Shown: positions 37,940-48,418 of the stretch, piece by piece
Layout of the letters: the number at the start of each line of letters is the position of its first letter
Position numbering within the stretch: the stretch's first letter is position 1
Assembly (NCBI RefSeq): GCF_001913155.1
Contig: NZ_CP018760.1
Location: 3,348,001 to 3,412,000, forward strand
Direction of reading: 5' to 3'
Source: Maribacter hydrothermalis
GTDB lineage: Bacteria > Bacteroidota > Bacteroidia > Flavobacteriales > Flavobacteriaceae
Length of the DNA: 64,000 nucleotides
Program-made: the position numbers and the translations under genes
Notes under the pieces: model-generated
The model's database searches: none
What the model saw: the letters and a program-made list of their open reading frames with translations, nothing else
Told to the model about the DNA's origin: nothing

Positions 37940-39040
37940 TTAAAGGTTTTGAGTCAACGATTTAACAATTTGATTGTCAGACAAGAATTCTTTCAAAATC
38001 ACCTTTATTGCTGTATACCCCGGTACTGCAACGATCATACCCACCACACCAAATAGCAAACCAGCTATAATAATAACCAAGAAAATTTCTAGAGGATGAG
38101 ATTTTACACTGCTTGAAAATATAAAAGGTTGTGAAAAAAAATTGTCTACCAATTGCCCAAATAATAGTCCTAAAAATACGTATCCTGTTTTTGGTAATAT
38201 TATTGCACTAAAGTCTGAACCTAAATTACTCGTCATCGTTAAGGTTAGCATCATAACACCACCAATAATAGGTCCTATATAAGGTATAATATTAAAGAGC
38301 GCACATAAAAAGGCTATTACTACTGCATTTTCAATTCCGACTATTAAAAGTACAATGGTATAAATGACAAAAAGAATAAATATTTGAAGCAATAAACCAA
38401 CAAAGTACCTTGATAACAAGTTATTTATTTTTCCAATAGAATTGGTTGTTCCTTGTTTTTTGTTTATCGGAATAAAAATTAAAAGTCCGTTTTCGAACAA
38501 TTTGCTATCCTTTAAAAAGAAAAATGAAATAAACAATACAGAGAATAAACCAATACTAGCCGAGCTTAACACGGTTAAAAAGGAATTTAAAAAGTTAGGA
38601 ATAAAGCCTATATCTAAACCTTCTAATATATTTTTTTCTAAACCTGCATCATCAATTACATCTTCTACTATGTGTGAAGACAAGCCCAAGTAGTTTGTAA
38701 TTTGATGATATAATGTATTTAGGCTGGTTTGGAGCTCATCTATATTTAGTAACGATAAGTTTTTACTCTGTTCGGATAATAGTGGAATAAACAAGGCTAC
38801 TATGCCCACTAAAACCCCAACCATTAAAAACATTGTAAGTACAACCGCAATTATATTGGGTAATTTAAGTTTTTGTCTAAAAAAACGAACTAAAGGGCTT
38901 CCTATAAGGGCAACTACCGCCGCAATGGCCAAATAAGCAAGCACAGATTGAATGATATATAGAAAATAAAGTATTAAACAAATGCCTACTATAACTCCTA
39001 AAGCTCTTAGGATACCTTTTGAAATAGTTTTTGAATTCAT
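37940..39040 (-). CDS. AI-2E family (YdiK/PerM-like) membrane transporter
   Basis: A 366-residue integral membrane protein with about eight helices in two halves. It has paired N-terminal helices ILRALGVIVGICLILYFLY, an amphipathic central region (LNIDELQTSLNTLYHQI), and the family's conserved segments FNIIPYIGPIIGG and HPLEIFLVIIIAGLLFG. The family includes TqsA and various Na+/H+ or unknown exporters, so the substrate is open. It lies 3 bases after DUF4159 and 7 bases before the methyltransferase gene. Confidence 0.85.
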   Translation of the reverse strand: MNSKTISKGILRALGVIVGICLILYFLYIIQSVLAYLAIAAVVALIGSPLVRFFRQKLKLPNIIAVVLTMFLMVGVLVGIVALFIPLLSEQSKNLSLLNIDELQTSLNTLYHQITNYLGLSSHIVEDVIDDAGLEKNILEGLDIGFIPNFLNSFLTVLSSASIGLFSVLFISFFFLKDSKLFENGLLIFIPINKKQGTTNSIGKINNLLSRYFVGLLLQIFILFVIYTIVLLIVGIENAVVIAFLCALFNIIPYIGPIIGGVMMLTLTMTSNLGSDFSAIILPKTGYVFLGLLFGQLVDNFFSQPFIFSSSVKSHPLEIFLVIIIAGLLFGVVGMIVAVPGYTAIKVILKEFLSDNQIVKSLTQNL

Positions 39041-39043
39041 TAG

Positions 39044-39694
39044 TTAATTTTTAAAAACATAGGTAATAATGTTTGCACCCATTTGTAGCGCTTTTTCTCT
39101 TATTTCAGCAGAATCGTTATGTACGGTCGGATCTTCCCAGCCGTCACCTAAGTCAGATTCTGATGTAAATAATAATACTATTCTGTTATTGTGGAAAATG
39201 GCCAATGCCTGAGGGCGTTGACCATCATGCTCATGAATTTTAGGTAAGCCCTTTGTAAAGGAATAATTATTTTTAAAAATTGGATGCTCAGCTCCAAGTT
39301 CCTCTAATGTTGAATTAGGGAAAAGTCTTTTAATTTCTCTTGTAATATAGGGTTTCATCCCATAATTATCATCAATATGTAAAAATCCACCAGCTTCAAG
39401 ATAGCTTCTTAAATTATTAAGTTCTTCATCGGAAAAAACCACATTTCCATGTCCTGTCATGTGTATAAATGGGTACTGAAATATAGAAGAGCTCCCTACT
39501 TCAACTGTTTCTGGTTTATTATTAATAGTGGTGCCAATGTTGGCATTGCAAAACTTAATTAAGTTTGGTAATGCTGTTGGGTTGGCATACCAATCTCCAC
39601 CACCTTGGTATTTTAAAATGGCAATTTCTTGAGCCATTATTGAATAGCTGAACATCAAAAAGTATAAGAAAATGGGGGCGGATATTTTTTTCAT
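39044..39694 (-). CDS. DUF4159 domain-containing exported protein
   Basis: A 216-residue protein with a signal peptide (MKKISAPIFLYFLMFSYSIMAQ) and one DUF4159 domain: IAILKYQGGGDWYANPTALPNL-like N-terminus (seen as YQGGGDWYANPTAL), FIHMTGHGNVVFSDEEL, LEAGGFLHIDDNYG and HPIFKNNYSF. The fold resembles a glutamine-amidotransferase-like domain used by other DUF4159 proteins. Function is unknown. The ATG is preferred over a TTG two codons upstream. In flavobacteria this gene often sits beside rsmE, as here. Confidence 0.82.
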   Translation of the reverse strand: MKKISAPIFLYFLMFSYSIMAQEIAILKYQGGGDWYANPTALPNLIKFCNANIGTTINNKPETVEVGSSSIFQYPFIHMTGHGNVVFSDEELNNLRSYLEAGGFLHIDDNYGMKPYITREIKRLFPNSTLEELGAEHPIFKNNYSFTKGLPKIHEHDGQRPQALAIFHNNRIVLLFTSESDLGDGWEDPTVHNDSAEIREKALQMGANIITYVFKN

Positions 39695-39777
39695 AATCAA
39701 ATCTAAAAATAAGGAAACGAATTGTTACTTGTAAAATATGTTCAAATTAATTAGTTCTAGTCCTAATAGGAGGAATG

Positions 39778-40485
39778 CTAACCATTGTTAATTGTTGCGA
39801 CAATAGTACATGCCACTATCGCTGCTGTTTCTGTTCTTAACCTAGTTTTTCCCATGGCTATTGGGGCATATCCGTTTTTTAATGCACTTTTAATTTCATT
39901 TGTACTAAAATCACCTTCTGGGCCAATTAAAATGGTAATATCTTGATCCGCCACAACTCTACTTTTAAGTTCGTGGCGTTCACTGTCTTCGCAATGTGCT
40001 ATGAATTGTAAACCTGTTGTTGGTTTTTTTAAAAATTCTGATAAACTAATAGGCTCATTTAATTTTGGCAAATAGGTTTGGAGCGATTGCTTCATGGCAG
40101 ACTCAATTACCCGTTGCATTCTATCTGTTTTAATAATTTTTCGTTCTGATCTTTCGCAGATTATTGGGGTTATTTCATCAACACCTATTTCAGTGGCTTT
40201 TTCTAAAAACCATTCATACCGATCATTCATTTTAGTAGGTGCAACGACCATGTGTAATACATGCGATTTAGGATGTGTTTTTTTTGATGAAATAAGTTCT
40301 ACTTCACATTTTTTTATATCGGCAACAATAATTTTTGCTTGAAACAAATAACCCAATCCGTTTGTAATCCAAAGCTCATCACCAGTTTTTTTTCTTAGCA
40401 CTTTTATAATGTGCTTACTTTCATTGGTGTCGAAAATGAAAATCTTATCGGTGATTTTTATATCAGGATTATAAAATAATTGCAT
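39778..40485 (-). CDS. rsmE: 16S rRNA m3U1498 methyltransferase RsmE
   Basis: A 235-residue SPOUT methyltransferase that methylates N3 of U1498 in 16S rRNA. It has the N-terminal PUA-like part (SKHIIKVLRKKTGDELWITNG), then the SPOUT knot with VAPTKMNDRYEWFLEKATEIG, CERSERKI, TILIGPEGDFSTNEI and the SAM-binding knot loop MGKTRLRTETAA. Full length for the family. It is downstream of tsaD with a dispersed repeat between them. Confidence 0.93.
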   Translation of the reverse strand: MQLFYNPDIKITDKIFIFDTNESKHIIKVLRKKTGDELWITNGLGYLFQAKIIVADIKKCEVELISSKKTHPKSHVLHMVVAPTKMNDRYEWFLEKATEIGVDEITPIICERSERKIIKTDRMQRVIESAMKQSLQTYLPKLNEPISLSEFLKKPTTGLQFIAHCEDSERHELKSRVVADQDITILIGPEGDFSTNEIKSALKNGYAPIAMGKTRLRTETAAIVACTIVATINNG

Positions 40486-40495
40486 AAATTTTTAG

Positions 40496-40620
40496 TTAAC
40501 TCGATAATCGAGATTTAAATACTCGGACGCCTGCCCGGCGGTGAGGCAGGCTTACGCTAAAATCTTTATTAAATTTTCAATTCAAAGCCTAGTGGGCTTT
40601 GCCTCGAGATTGTTTACTCA
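40496..40620. repeat. Dispersed palindromic intergenic repeat, copy B
   Basis: The head CTCGATAATCGAG (40500-40512) is a perfect palindrome. Hairpin 1 is GCCTGCC/GGCAGGC, hairpin 2 is AAAGCC-tagtg-GGCTTT, and the tail is GCCTCGAGATTGTTTACT. This is the best-preserved copy. Its tail reaches the tsaD stop codon, and the repeat fills the space before rsmE. Confidence 0.65.
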
Positions 40621-41646
40621 AGAAATTAAATATCTGGCTTTTGCCGTAATATCTTGTTTTACGAAAGCTTCATTTTTATATTTGTAATACCCTACAATGC
40701 CGATCATTGCAGCATTATCGGTGCAATATTCAAATTTAGGAATGTAAGTCTTCCACCCATATTTTGCTTGTGCTTCTATTAAAATTTTTCGAATACCAGA
40801 ATTTGCAGAAACGCCTCCACCAATAGCAATTTCTTTAATACCGGTTAGTTTTACTGCTTTTTTAAGCTTGCGCATTAATATAGTAATTATAGTGTATTGT
40901 ATTGACGCGCATATATCTTCAATATTATTTTTTACAAAGTCGGCATCTTCTTTGGTCTGTTTTTGAATAAAATATAATATGCTGGTTTTTAATCCGCTAA
41001 AACTAAAATCTAAATCTTTAACCTTGGGTATAGGGAATTCAAATCTTAAAGGATTTCCTGTTGCCGCATATTTATCTATTAAGGGCCCTCCCGGATAGGG
41101 TAGACCAAGAATTTTTGCACTCTTATCAAAGGCCTCCCCAACGGCATCATCTAAGGTTTGCCCAATAATTTTCATATCAAAAAAATCATTCACCTGCACT
41201 ATCTGTGTATGCCCACCACTTATGGTTAGTGCAAGAAATGGAAACGAAGGCGCTTTCATCGTTTCATCATCTATAAAGTGCGCTAAAATATGAGCTTTCA
41301 TGTGGTTCACTTCTATAAGTGGTATTTGTAATCCTAATGCCAATGATTTTGCAAAAGAAGTACCAACCAATAGTGAACCCATAAGTCCAGGTCCGCGTGT
41401 AAATGCTATGGCTGATAATTGTTTTTTATCGATATTTGCCTTGGCTAAAGCTTGGGCAACTACAGGTACAATGTTTTGTTGATGGGCTCTTGATGCCAAT
41501 TCTGGCACAACCCCGCCATATTCCTTATGAATTGCTTGGGTAGCTACAACATTGCTTAGTACTTTATCGTTCATTAAAACTGCCGCAGAAGTATCATCAC
41601 AAGAAGATTCTATCGCGAGAATATAAATTGATTTGCTTTCCAACAT
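40618..41646 (-). CDS. tsaD: tRNA N6-adenosine threonylcarbamoyltransferase TsaD
   Basis: A 342-residue ASKHA-fold enzyme that transfers the threonylcarbamoyl group to A37 of ANN-decoding tRNAs, working with TsaB and TsaE. The start at MLESKSIYILAIESSCDD fits the family; a frame open 12 codons further up is not conserved-looking. Markers: SSCDDTSAAV, the metal ligands in HMKAHILAH, LTISGGHTQIV, GEAFDKSAKILGLPYPGGP and AIGGGVSANSG. The start codon is only 14 bases from the divergent tamB start. A TACCTTTG box lies inside the tamB coding region. Confidence 0.95.
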   Translation of the reverse strand: MLESKSIYILAIESSCDDTSAAVLMNDKVLSNVVATQAIHKEYGGVVPELASRAHQQNIVPVVAQALAKANIDKKQLSAIAFTRGPGLMGSLLVGTSFAKSLALGLQIPLIEVNHMKAHILAHFIDDETMKAPSFPFLALTISGGHTQIVQVNDFFDMKIIGQTLDDAVGEAFDKSAKILGLPYPGGPLIDKYAATGNPLRFEFPIPKVKDLDFSFSGLKTSILYFIQKQTKEDADFVKNNIEDICASIQYTIITILMRKLKKAVKLTGIKEIAIGGGVSANSGIRKILIEAQAKYGWKTYIPKFEYCTDNAAMIGIVGYYKYKNEAFVKQDITAKARYLIS

Positions 41647-41660
41647 TTTTGGAATAAAAT

Positions 41661-44600
41661 TTGAATAACAAAGGTAAAACATATAGCCATATCAAAAAAC
41701 TTAGGAAAATATTGATTAGAATAGTATTAGTGCTTTTACTGATATGCGTTTTAAGTACCTTAATTTTTTCTTTGCCTATAGTGCAAACCTTGTTGGCACA
41801 GTACGCTGCCAATAAAATAAATAAACAATATGACACACATATAAATATTAACCGATTAAAACTTTCATTAATATCTTGGGACACAGCCTTACAGGGTGTT
41901 TATATAGAGGATTATCAAAAAGATACCTTGTTTTATATTAATGAGCTTAAAACATCAATACTAAGTATTGGTAATTTGGCTAAAGGTAACCTTGAATTTG
42001 GGGATATCTCGGTAGATGAATTAAATTTTAAGCTTACCAATTACTACGGTGAGCGTAATTCTAATTTGGAGATTTTTGTTGATAAACTAGATGATGGTAA
42101 GCCAAGAGCACCAGGTACTCCTCCATTTAAATTATCATCCTCTTATGTAGATATTAAAAAAAGTAAGTTTAAATATATTGATGAAAATTTAGAGAAATCT
42201 ACAATTCTACATTTTGATAGCTTAAATATAAAAGCAGATAATTTTCTTATTCTGGGACCAGAAGTATCAACAGATATACAAGATATGTCTTTTTATAGTA
42301 ATAGAGGACTAAAAGTAAATAAGTTGGCTACTAATTTTAAGTACACCAAACAGCAAATGCGTTTCGATTCGCTCAATATTAATACGCCATTATCTCAGAT
42401 TGAAGGTAACTTGGTATTTAATTATAATAGAGAAGATTTTAGCGATTTTTTAAACAAAGTAAATGTAGTAGCCGATTTCAATGAATCTAGAGTTGCTTTT
42501 GATGAGATAAACTTGCTTTATAACGAGTTTGGACGTGGTAAGGAGGTAACGTTTAGTTCTGATATAAACGGGGTCTTAAATGATCTCAATGCAGATAATT
42601 TATTTCTTTTTTCCGATGACACCGGAATACGGGGTAATTTCAATTTTAAAAATTTATTTAGCAAACAAAAGCCATTCAGCTTAAATGCAGAAATGAAGAA
42701 CGTAACAAGTAGTTATTATCAGTTGAATGCGCTACTTCCTAATTTAATAGGTAATTCATTACCATCGACTTTTAGTAAATTAGGGCAATTTACTATAAGG
42801 GGAGAAGCATTTATCACTAATTCTTCTATGGACGCTAAAGTAAACTTAAATACTGCCGTTGGTAGTAGTTATGCTGATATAGTACTAAGTAATTTTAATA
42901 ATATAGACAATGCAACCTATAAGGGATTTATTTCTTTAATAGATTTTGATTTAGGCGGTTTTGTAGATAGTAAAAGTTTAGGAAAAACAACTTTAGATTT
43001 TAATGTAGAGGGAAAAGGCTTTGTGAAAGAAAAACTGAACACCGAGGTTATAGGGCAAATCTATTCTATTGAATTCAATAAATACAATTACCAAGATTTA
43101 AAAGTTTCGGGTATAATTAAAGATCAATTGTTCGATGGGTCATTAACAAGTAATGATGAAAATTTGAAATTTGATTTTACCGGATTGGCGAATGTTGCTG
43201 AAACTAGGAATAATTTTAATTTCATTGCCTCTGTAGACTATGCGGATTTAAAAAAATTGAATTTCATTAATGACAGTGTTTCAATTTTTAAAGGAAATGT
43301 CAATATGGATATTACGGGTACTTCTTTAGACGATCTTGAAGGGGATATAAAATTTACTCGTACAAATTATCAAAATGTAAATGACACCTATTATTTCGAG
43401 GATTTTGCAGTAACTTCCAGTTTTGATAGTGATAATGTGCGTACTATACATATTAATTCGCCAGATATAATTACCGGTTTTATGAAAGGTAATTTTAAAG
43501 TTCGTGAGCTAGGAAAACTGGTACAAAATTCTTTAGGTTCTATATATACGAATTACAGGCCTTTTCAAATATCTGACGGTCAAAATCTTTCATTTAATTT
43601 TAAAATATACAATAAAATTGTCGACGTATTTTTTCCCGAAGTGCGTTTTGATCCAAATACATTTATAAAAGGGAATATTGTTGCCGATGAAGGTGATTTT
43701 AAGCTCAATTTTGAATCGCCAAGTATAGAAGCTTTTGGTACAGTAGCTGATAATATCGAAGTACGAATTGATAATAAAAACCCTCTTTTTAACACCTATG
43801 TTTCTGTTGGAGAGTTAGATACGCCTTACTATAATTTTAAAGATTTCAATTTAATAAATACAACACTTAAGGATACGTTGTTCTTTAGGTCAGAATTTAA
43901 AGGAGGTAGTAATTTTAATGATTCATATAATTTAAATTTTTATCACACCTTTAATAAAGAAAATAAATCTGTCATTGGTTTAAAAACATCTGATGTCAAT
44001 TTTAAAGGTAATAAGTGGGTATTAAATAAAGATGGGGATTCTAAGAACAAGGTAATTTTAAACAGAGCTCTAGACAGCATTACTATACAAGAAATTGTAA
44101 TGAATAATGAGGAAAAAGAGCAAATTAGGTTAAAAGGACAATTTGCAGATTCCACCTTTAAGGACCTTCAGTTGCAATTTAAAATAGTTTCCTTAGATAA
44201 AATTACCCCTGTTATTGATAGTCTTAAACTGGATGGGGAAGTTAACGGTACCTTAAACGTATTACAGAAAGATGGAATTTATTTACCTTCTTCAAATTTA
44301 AATATTGATGGTTTTGGTATCAATGATATACCATTGGGAGATTTAGCAATTAATATAATTGGAAACAAAGATTTAACTGAATTTCAGGTTAACTCGCAAC
44401 TATCGGATAATGGCCTAGAAAAATTCAGTATTTTGGGTAGTATTAATAATGAAGAAGAAATACCCAAAGCAAATTTAATTGCCAATTTTAACAACTTTAG
44501 CTTAGTACCTTTTAGCCCATTGGGAGAAGGGGTAATTGATAAAATAAGGGGAGACATAGATGGTAGGGTAAGTATTGTAGGTAATGTGGATAATCCAAGT

Positions 44601-46160
44601 TTTAATGGGCTTTTGACATTAGATAATGCTGGTATTGCAATTCCATATCTAAATGTGGATTATAGTTTTGCACCGCGTTCACGAGTAATACTTTCTGATC
44701 AGACTTTTGATTTTGAAAATATTGCGTTAGAAGATGTGGCTATGGGTACACGCGCAAATTTAGATGGTACTATAACCCATAGTTTCTTTGATAATTGGGT
44801 CCTAGATTTAAACGTTGATACTAAAAATGAACGTTTTCTAATATTGAATACAGAATTTAAAGAAGGTGAATTATATTATGGTACAGGGTATTTAAATGGC
44901 CAAGGAAGAATATATGGACCTACAACTGCATTAAATATTACTGTTGATGGATCTACGGCTAAAGGAACTTCTTTAAAAATACCATTAAGTGATGTTGCCA
45001 GTATAGGGGATTATTCGTTTATAAATTTTGTTGAAAAAAACGACAGGCAAAAAATTGAGAGACAAAAACAATTAAAAGATTACCAGGGTCTTGAGCTAGA
45101 ATTTAACCTTGACGTTACACCAGAAGCCGAAGTTGAAATAGTGACCGATACAAAAACAGGTAGTTCTTTAAAAGGTACTGGAGAAGGAATTATTTTAATA
45201 CAGATCAATACGAACGGTAAATTTGAAATGTACGGAGATTTCGTCGTAGTAACGGGCGAATATAATTATAAGTTTGGGGGTATTATAGATAAGAAATTTA
45301 AGGTTGAGCCCGGTGGTACCATAAATTGGGATCAAAAGCCTTTAGAGGCTATTTTAGCCATGGAAGCTGTTTATTCTTTAAATGCCAACCCTGCGCCCTT
45401 ACTAGATGATCCGCGTTTTACCAGAAGAATACCTACTGATGTTATCATACGTTTAACAGGAGAGCTTCAAAGCCCAACAATTGATTTTGGAATTGATTTT
45501 CCAGGTACTAGTTCAATTGTACAGTCAGAACTGGAATACAGGTTACAGGATCCCACTGTGGAAGAGAAAAATGCTATTTTTCTTTTGGCACAAGGTACTT
45601 TTGTAAATGCGCAAAGTGGAATAAACCAGCAAGCGATTACAGGGAATTTGGTTCAAAGCGCATCGGGTATTTTAAATTCTATATTAAGTGGTGGTAATGA
45701 TAAGTTTAACCTTGGCCTTTCATATGAACAAGGTATTCTTGACCGATCAGCAGATATAGAAACAGATGATCGAATAGGGGTTACAGTTTCAACACAAATT
45801 TCCGATAGAATACTTTTTAATGGTAAAGTAGGAGTACCGGTTGGCGCATCAAGCGAAACCTTAGTTGCTGGAGATTTTGAAATTCAAGTTCTTTTAAATG
45901 AAGAAGGTACTTTAAGCGCAAAATTCTTTAGTAGACAAAGTGAAATTCAAGCATATTTGTCTGATCAACAAGGGTCAACACAAGGTGCCGGTTTAACCTA
46001 TGAAGTCGATTTTAATAATTTCAGGGAACTCTTTCAAAAAATCTTAACAAAAAAACCGGAGAAAGAAGCGACAATTAAACAAAATGAAGTCCCTTCTTCT
46101 GTTATGGGAAACGATAGCTTAATTCGTTTTTACGATAAACCTAAATCAATAAATCCATAA
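41661..46160 (+). CDS. TamB-like translocation/assembly module (DUF490)
   Basis: A 1499-residue protein with one N-terminal membrane anchor (IRIVLVLLLICVLSTLIFS) and a very long periplasmic beta-taco stretch. It ends in the TamB C-terminal domain (DUF490) with GEYNYKFGGIIDKKFKV, GGTINWDQKPLEAILAMEAVY and GELQSPTIDFGIDFPG. AsmA/TamB-like proteins bridge inner and outer membrane and move phospholipids; some aid outer-membrane protein assembly. A stop codon lies two codons before TTG at the start and the next in-frame ATG is about 200 codons in, so TTG initiation is needed. A terminator follows. Confidence 0.9.
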   Translation: MNNKGKTYSHIKKLRKILIRIVLVLLLICVLSTLIFSLPIVQTLLAQYAANKINKQYDTHININRLKLSLISWDTALQGVYIEDYQKDTLFYINELKTSILSIGNLAKGNLEFGDISVDELNFKLTNYYGERNSNLEIFVDKLDDGKPRAPGTPPFKLSSSYVDIKKSKFKYIDENLEKSTILHFDSLNIKADNFLILGPEVSTDIQDMSFYSNRGLKVNKLATNFKYTKQQMRFDSLNINTPLSQIEGNLVFNYNREDFSDFLNKVNVVADFNESRVAFDEINLLYNEFGRGKEVTFSSDINGVLNDLNADNLFLFSDDTGIRGNFNFKNLFSKQKPFSLNAEMKNVTSSYYQLNALLPNLIGNSLPSTFSKLGQFTIRGEAFITNSSMDAKVNLNTAVGSSYADIVLSNFNNIDNATYKGFISLIDFDLGGFVDSKSLGKTTLDFNVEGKGFVKEKLNTEVIGQIYSIEFNKYNYQDLKVSGIIKDQLFDGSLTSNDENLKFDFTGLANVAETRNNFNFIASVDYADLKKLNFINDSVSIFKGNVNMDITGTSLDDLEGDIKFTRTNYQNVNDTYYFEDFAVTSSFDSDNVRTIHINSPDIITGFMKGNFKVRELGKLVQNSLGSIYTNYRPFQISDGQNLSFNFKIYNKIVDVFFPEVRFDPNTFIKGNIVADEGDFKLNFESPSIEAFGTVADNIEVRIDNKNPLFNTYVSVGELDTPYYNFKDFNLINTTLKDTLFFRSEFKGGSNFNDSYNLNFYHTFNKENKSVIGLKTSDVNFKGNKWVLNKDGDSKNKVILNRALDSITIQEIVMNNEEKEQIRLKGQFADSTFKDLQLQFKIVSLDKITPVIDSLKLDGEVNGTLNVLQKDGIYLPSSNLNIDGFGINDIPLGDLAINIIGNKDLTEFQVNSQLSDNGLEKFSILGSINNEEEIPKANLIANFNNFSLVPFSPLGEGVIDKIRGDIDGRVSIVGNVDNPSFNGLLTLDNAGIAIPYLNVDYSFAPRSRVILSDQTFDFENIALEDVAMGTRANLDGTITHSFFDNWVLDLNVDTKNERFLILNTEFKEGELYYGTGYLNGQGRIYGPTTALNITVDGSTAKGTSLKIPLSDVASIGDYSFINFVEKNDRQKIERQKQLKDYQGLELEFNLDVTPEAEVEIVTDTKTGSSLKGTGEGIILIQINTNGKFEMYGDFVVVTGEYNYKFGGIIDKKFKVEPGGTINWDQKPLEAILAMEAVYSLNANPAPLLDDPRFTRRIPTDVIIRLTGELQSPTIDFGIDFPGTSSIVQSELEYRLQDPTVEEKNAIFLLAQGTFVNAQSGINQQAITGNLVQSASGILNSILSGGNDKFNLGLSYEQGILDRSADIETDDRIGVTVSTQISDRILFNGKVGVPVGASSETLVAGDFEIQVLLNEEGTLSAKFFSRQSEIQAYLSDQQGSTQGAGLTYEVDFNNFRELFQKILTKKPEKEATIKQNEVPSSVMGNDSLIRFYDKPKSINP
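41669..41695 (-). promoter_or_regulatory. Candidate tsaD promoter inside the start of tamB
   Basis: On the minus strand TTG is followed after 16 bases by TACCTTTG, a full TAnnTTTG match at slightly short spacing. The predicted leader before the tsaD start would be about 15 bases. Confidence 0.4.
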
Positions 46161-46221
46161 GTTATTGACTGTTACCTGTTATGAAATTATAAATTTTAAG
46201 AACATTAGTAATAATCTATCA

Positions 46222-46249
46222 CAACGAAATCCTTTTCGTTGATTTTTTA
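46222..46249 (+). terminator. Intrinsic terminator after tamB
   Basis: Perfect 8-bp stem CAACGAAA / TTTCGTTG with a TCCT loop followed by ATTTTTTA, about 60 bases after the tamB stop codon. Confidence 0.8.
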
Positions 46250-46318
46250 TTAAATGCTAGTGGACATTATTTCGTTATTGAGTTAAGATTTAGTAATTTC
46301 GTTGGCTTAAATTTTTCG

Positions 46319-47305
46319 ATGTCTTCAAAAATAAATAAAATAGCAGTACTGACTTCAGGTGGTGATTCTCCAGGCATGAATGCCGCTATAAGATCAGTTG
46401 TTCGTACCTGTGCCTATATGAAAGTAGAATGTATAGCAATCTACAGAGGGTATCAAGGTATGATAGAAGGAGATTTTAAAGTAATGGACGCTCGTAGTGT
46501 CAATAACATTATTAATAAAGGAGGTACTATTCTGAAGTCTGCCCGTTGTGATGATTTTAGAACGCCCGAGGGTAGAAAAAAAGCGCACGATGAACTTTTA
46601 AAAGCGGGTATCGATGCCTTTGTTGTTATCGGTGGTGACGGCAGTTTTACAGGAGCCATGGTTTTTAATAAGGAATATAACTTTCCTGTAATTGGTATTC
46701 CTGGTACAATTGATAATGATATTTTCGGTACCACATTTACATTAGGTTTTGACACTGCACTTAATACAGTTGTAGAATGTATTGATAAGATTCGGGATAC
46801 AGCTAGTTCTCATAACAGGCTTTTCTTTGTAGAGGTAATGGGTAGAGATGTGGGTCATATTGCCTTAAATGCAGGAGTTGGTGCAGGTGCAGAGGAGATA
46901 TTAATACCAGAGGAAAATTTAGGTTTGGATAGGTTGTTAGAATCTTTAAAAAGAAGTAAAGAGTCTGGTAAATCATCAAGTATTGTAATTGTTGCTGAAG
47001 GTGATAAATCTGGTAAAAATGTATTTGAATTAAAAGAATATGTTGAAGAACATTTGCCAATTTACGATGTTCGTGTATCTGTTTTAGGTCACATGCAAAG
47101 GGGTGGAGCGCCCTCTTGTTATGATAGAGTGTTAGCCAGTAGAATGGGAGTAAAGGCAGTAGAGGCCCTGTTAGCAGGTAAAACTAGCTTAATGGTTGGC
47201 ATTCAGGATAACAAGTTAACGTTAACGCCAATTAACAAGGCTATTAAAGGGCATACAAAGATTGATAAGGAACTTATAAGAGTTTCAGAGATAATGACTA
47301 CATAA
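46319..47305 (+). CDS. pfkA: ATP-dependent 6-phosphofructokinase
   Basis: A 328-residue glycolytic enzyme making fructose-1,6-bisphosphate. Starts with the ATP site LTSGGDSPGMNAAIR. VIGGDGSFTGA carries Gly rather than Asp in the GGDGS motif, indicating ATP rather than pyrophosphate as donor. PGTIDNDIFGTTFTLGFDTA is the catalytic loop, and LGHMQRGGAPS binds substrate. It forms an operon with gapA, 24 bases downstream. Confidence 0.96.
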   Translation: MSSKINKIAVLTSGGDSPGMNAAIRSVVRTCAYMKVECIAIYRGYQGMIEGDFKVMDARSVNNIINKGGTILKSARCDDFRTPEGRKKAHDELLKAGIDAFVVIGGDGSFTGAMVFNKEYNFPVIGIPGTIDNDIFGTTFTLGFDTALNTVVECIDKIRDTASSHNRLFFVEVMGRDVGHIALNAGVGAGAEEILIPEENLGLDRLLESLKRSKESGKSSSIVIVAEGDKSGKNVFELKEYVEEHLPIYDVRVSVLGHMQRGGAPSCYDRVLASRMGVKAVEALLAGKTSLMVGIQDNKLTLTPINKAIKGHTKIDKELIRVSEIMTT

Positions 47306-47311
47306 TATTAA

Positions 47312-48331
<1,020 letters not shown>

Positions 48332-48357
48332 CCTTCATTTAAGTAAAACAAAGATAT

Positions 48358-48403
48358 ATCCTGAAAATGAGGCATTTTTTCCTTATTTTCAGGATTATTT
48401 TTT
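48358..48403 (+). terminator. Intrinsic terminator after gapA, hugging the next start codon
   Basis: A 15-bp stem with one G-U pair (ATCCTGAAAATGAGG / CCTTATTTTCAGGAT) and an 8-base loop, then TATTTTTT. It ends 16 bases before the next gene's ATG on the same strand. Confidence 0.85.
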
Positions 48404-48418
48404 AAAGACATTAGGCAT

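Noticed and set aside
46803..47060. Antisense 85-residue frame in pfkA
   Set aside because: Low-complexity Leu/His/Gln composition that mirrors PfkA codons; no independent support.
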